From positions 1 through 64,000 of the forward strand of contig NZ_JAMQBK010000096.1 in assembly GCF_023701485.1 (NCBI RefSeq): 64,000 bases of DNA, in the 5' to 3' direction. Within the stretch, counting starts at the first letter, position 1. Each line of letters opens with the position of its first letter. A program made the translations under genes and the position numbers. This document shows positions 62,358 to 64,000 of this stretch, piece by piece. The notes beneath the pieces are model-generated. The model saw only the letters and a program-made list of their open reading frames with translations. It did no database searches and had not been told where the DNA came from. The stretch is from Aporhodopirellula aestuarii. Lineage in GTDB: Bacteria > Planctomycetota > Planctomycetia > Pirellulales > Pirellulaceae.

Positions 62358-63671
62358 ATGAACGTCAGATGGTTGGTTTTGTGTTTCAGCATCTGTGCTT
62401 CAACGATTGCCACTGCTCAGGAACCAGCTCGCTTGCTTCCATTTCAAGGGCACCTGACCAAGCCAAAAGAAGGCGCTGTGAACAAATACGAACCCGTCGC
62501 CACCGGGTCGTACACAATCCTCGTTTCCCTCTATTCATCGCCGGAAGGTGGACAAGGTTTGGTGTGGGGCCCCGAGCGTCAAGAGAACATCCCGGTCGTC
62601 AACGGTTTGGTAAATTTGCTGATTGGTTCCAACAAAGCGTTCCCAGCCGATCCGAAGTTCTTCGCTCAGACACTGTTTGTCGGGGTGACCGTTGATAAGG
62701 ACAATGATCCACTGACGCCTGATCTCGAAATGGTGCCGCGGCAGCAATTGTTACCGGCACTGTTCGCTCATGGAGCGAAACATGCCCTGCGTGCCGACAT
62801 TGCGACAAACTCCGAAAATTCACAATTGGCGGCTTCGGCCACTAATGCGATCAATTCCGATAAGCTTGGCGGGCAAACGCTAAACCAGATTAAGGAACTC
62901 GTCAATACGGCCGCAGGTTCAGCTGTGCCAATATCGGGAGGTTCAATTGCTGGATCGCTCGACGTGAAAAAGGGAATCACCTCAACTCGCCTCGATCTTG
63001 GGAATCAAGCTGCACTTTCTCTCTTTGAAAAAACTAACGTCGAAGAAGTTGAACGCTATCTTGTGATTCGTGGGGCAGAGGGAAACTACGCGATTGGAGG
63101 GGGTGAGTTTGAAAAACGAATAGGTATAAGGATTCAAGGGGTCACCGTCTTTGAGAATAATGTTAGAGCTCCGGATCTGAGTGCACGTAATATTAACTGT
63201 TCTGTTGTAGTCGGAGCTAGGGTAGCAGCGTCAGAATATGTTCAGACACGCCGACTCGAAACCCCAACCATCTCTACTACCTTGGCTAGAGGTGTTCCCC
63301 TAGTGATCAAACATTACGTGCAAATTGACGGAGCCTGTAAAGCCAGCAGCTTTACGGAAACATCATCTCGGGAACTCAAACGTGATGTCAAGCCACTATC
63401 AACCCATGAAGCGGCGAAAACGCTAAGAGAACTTAATCCAGTGTCATTCGAGTATATATCTGATGAGAAGGGTGATAGGCAATTTGGATTCATCGCCGAG
63501 GAAGTTCCAGCAGCATGCTCTACCAGCGACCGCAAGTCAGTTCAGTTGATGGAGATGATCGCGGTGTTGACTAAAGTGGTTCAGCAACAGGCTGAATCGG
63601 TTGACGAACTCAACGGACGAGTCAAGAAACTTGAATTATTATTGCAGGCCAACAAACCACGCATCAAATAG
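62358..63671 (+). CDS. Secreted S74 chaperone-tipped fibre protein 2
   Basis: This encodes 437 residues from ATG 62358 (GGAG six bases upstream), with a signal peptide ending STIATAQ. It is a paralogue of 61109-62278: the same LLPFQGHLTKPK start, LEMVPRQQLLPALFAH and a C-terminal S74 domain (SSRELKRDVKPLS, FGFIAEEVP, then a coiled coil VVQQQAESVDELNGRVKKLE). The middle is longer and beta-rich (the shaft). Tandem duplication with a divergent shaft suggests two different ligand-binding fibres. The Ser-Lys pair needed for autocleavage appears present. Confidence 0.8.
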   Translation: MNVRWLVLCFSICASTIATAQEPARLLPFQGHLTKPKEGAVNKYEPVATGSYTILVSLYSSPEGGQGLVWGPERQENIPVVNGLVNLLIGSNKAFPADPKFFAQTLFVGVTVDKDNDPLTPDLEMVPRQQLLPALFAHGAKHALRADIATNSENSQLAASATNAINSDKLGGQTLNQIKELVNTAAGSAVPISGGSIAGSLDVKKGITSTRLDLGNQAALSLFEKTNVEEVERYLVIRGAEGNYAIGGGEFEKRIGIRIQGVTVFENNVRAPDLSARNINCSVVVGARVAASEYVQTRRLETPTISTTLARGVPLVIKHYVQIDGACKASSFTETSSRELKRDVKPLSTHEAAKTLRELNPVSFEYISDEKGDRQFGFIAEEVPAACSTSDRKSVQLMEMIAVLTKVVQQQAESVDELNGRVKKLELLLQANKPRIK

Positions 63672-63722
63672 TGCCTGGGTTGTCCGCTGATTGAATATCT
63701 ATTTGGGTTTGAGTAGTGCGGA

Positions 63723-64000
63723 ATGAATCACGAAAATACTAGTAAGCCCGTCTGCCTGTTATGCAGGACTGTTGCCCTCCTTCTTACCACGATCACATGC
63801 CTTGCTGCAACTGCTTTACACGCTGCTGACGACAAATCTGGCGTCTCACCGAACGTGATTTCGCTTCCGAGCGGCGCGGGCTCAATCGAGGGCCTTGGCG
63901 AGTCGTTCGAGCCACAATTGAACACGGGAACGGCTGCCTACTCAATACCGATTCAGGTGCAGCCTGGTGTCGCTGGTCATGAGCCAAGTCTTTCATTGCG
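63723..64000 (+). CDS. SpvB/TcB-type toxin-locus protein, N-terminal part
   Basis: This encodes 92 residues up to the window edge, still open. A signal-like stretch (VALLLTTITCLAATALHAAD) is followed by the SpvB N-terminal signature VISLPSGAGSIEGLGESFEP, then LNTGTAAYSIPIQVQPG and PSLSL. This is the typical beginning of the SpvB and TcdB/TcB beta-propeller proteins that often lead to Rhs repeats. The rest lies outside. With the S74 fibres and the large secreted protein it points to an insecticidal-toxin-like or Rhs surface locus. Confidence 0.8.
   Translation, partial: MNHENTSKPVCLLCRTVALLLTTITCLAATALHAADDKSGVSPNVISLPSGAGSIEGLGESFEPQLNTGTAAYSIPIQVQPGVAGHEPSLSL

Overview
The window reads as DNA from a planctomycete, most like the Pirellulaceae (Rhodopirellula type). 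The strongest evidence is a pair of exported proteins (10.3-11.9 kb and 17.7-19.3 kb) that carry the planctomycete LEPR-XLL-like N-terminal motif (LERRQLMAGD, LEDRRLMDAD). The frequent GTG/TTG starts, the many genes of unknown function and the absence of long collinear operons fit this. No rRNA, tRNA or CRISPR array was seen.

Region 1 (1-9.35 kb, minus strand) is one tight operon. It encodes two branched-chain-amino-acid-type permeases, a fused double ABC ATPase and a periplasmic binding protein. A degenerate histidine-kinase-like protein follows with no gap, then a receiver-like protein and two unknown proteins. The layout suggests a Liv-type transporter or sensor wired to a private, divergent signalling chain.

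Region 2 (9.35-23.1 kb) holds two exported multi-domain cysteine hydrolases. Between them lies a four-gene plus-strand operon: a prephenate dehydratase-ACT-YbaK fusion, an unknown protein, a receiver-methyltransferase fusion and a short-chain dehydrogenase. The region also has a frameshifted and an intact copy of one unknown family, the intact one coupled to an alpha/beta hydrolase. Two families of short non-coding repeats fill the gaps: hairpin elements with covarying arms, and TGTTACAG-bounded repeats.

Region 3 (23.4-38.1 kb) is a mosaic of accessory, phage-like genes. A coupled operon contains a glycosyltransferase, a radical SAM enzyme, a Pro/Trp-rich peptide and a second glycosyltransferase. 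It is followed by a DDE transposase. After that come many small nucleotide-, NAD- and phosphate-related enzymes: SGNH hydrolase, MazG-like, HAD, DUF429, NADAR, SLOG, tyrosine phosphatase, a macro-like protein and a primase-polymerase.

Region 4 (38.4-55.5 kb) looks like a plasmid or an integrated plasmid. It has a DUF1016 nuclease, an array of small genes each followed by its own hairpin, a RadC-like protein, ParA, ParB, TTACGGAC iterons, a RepA-type initiator, a CHC2/Toprim primase, a replication-relaxation protein and a VirD4/TraD-like ATPase.

Region 5 (55.6 kb to the end) encodes large secreted proteins. There is a 1,809-residue multidomain protein, two tandem secreted proteins with Peptidase_S74 (endosialidase chaperone) C-termini, and the start of an SpvB/TcB-type protein cut by the window edge. 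Together they suggest a surface or toxin-delivery locus.
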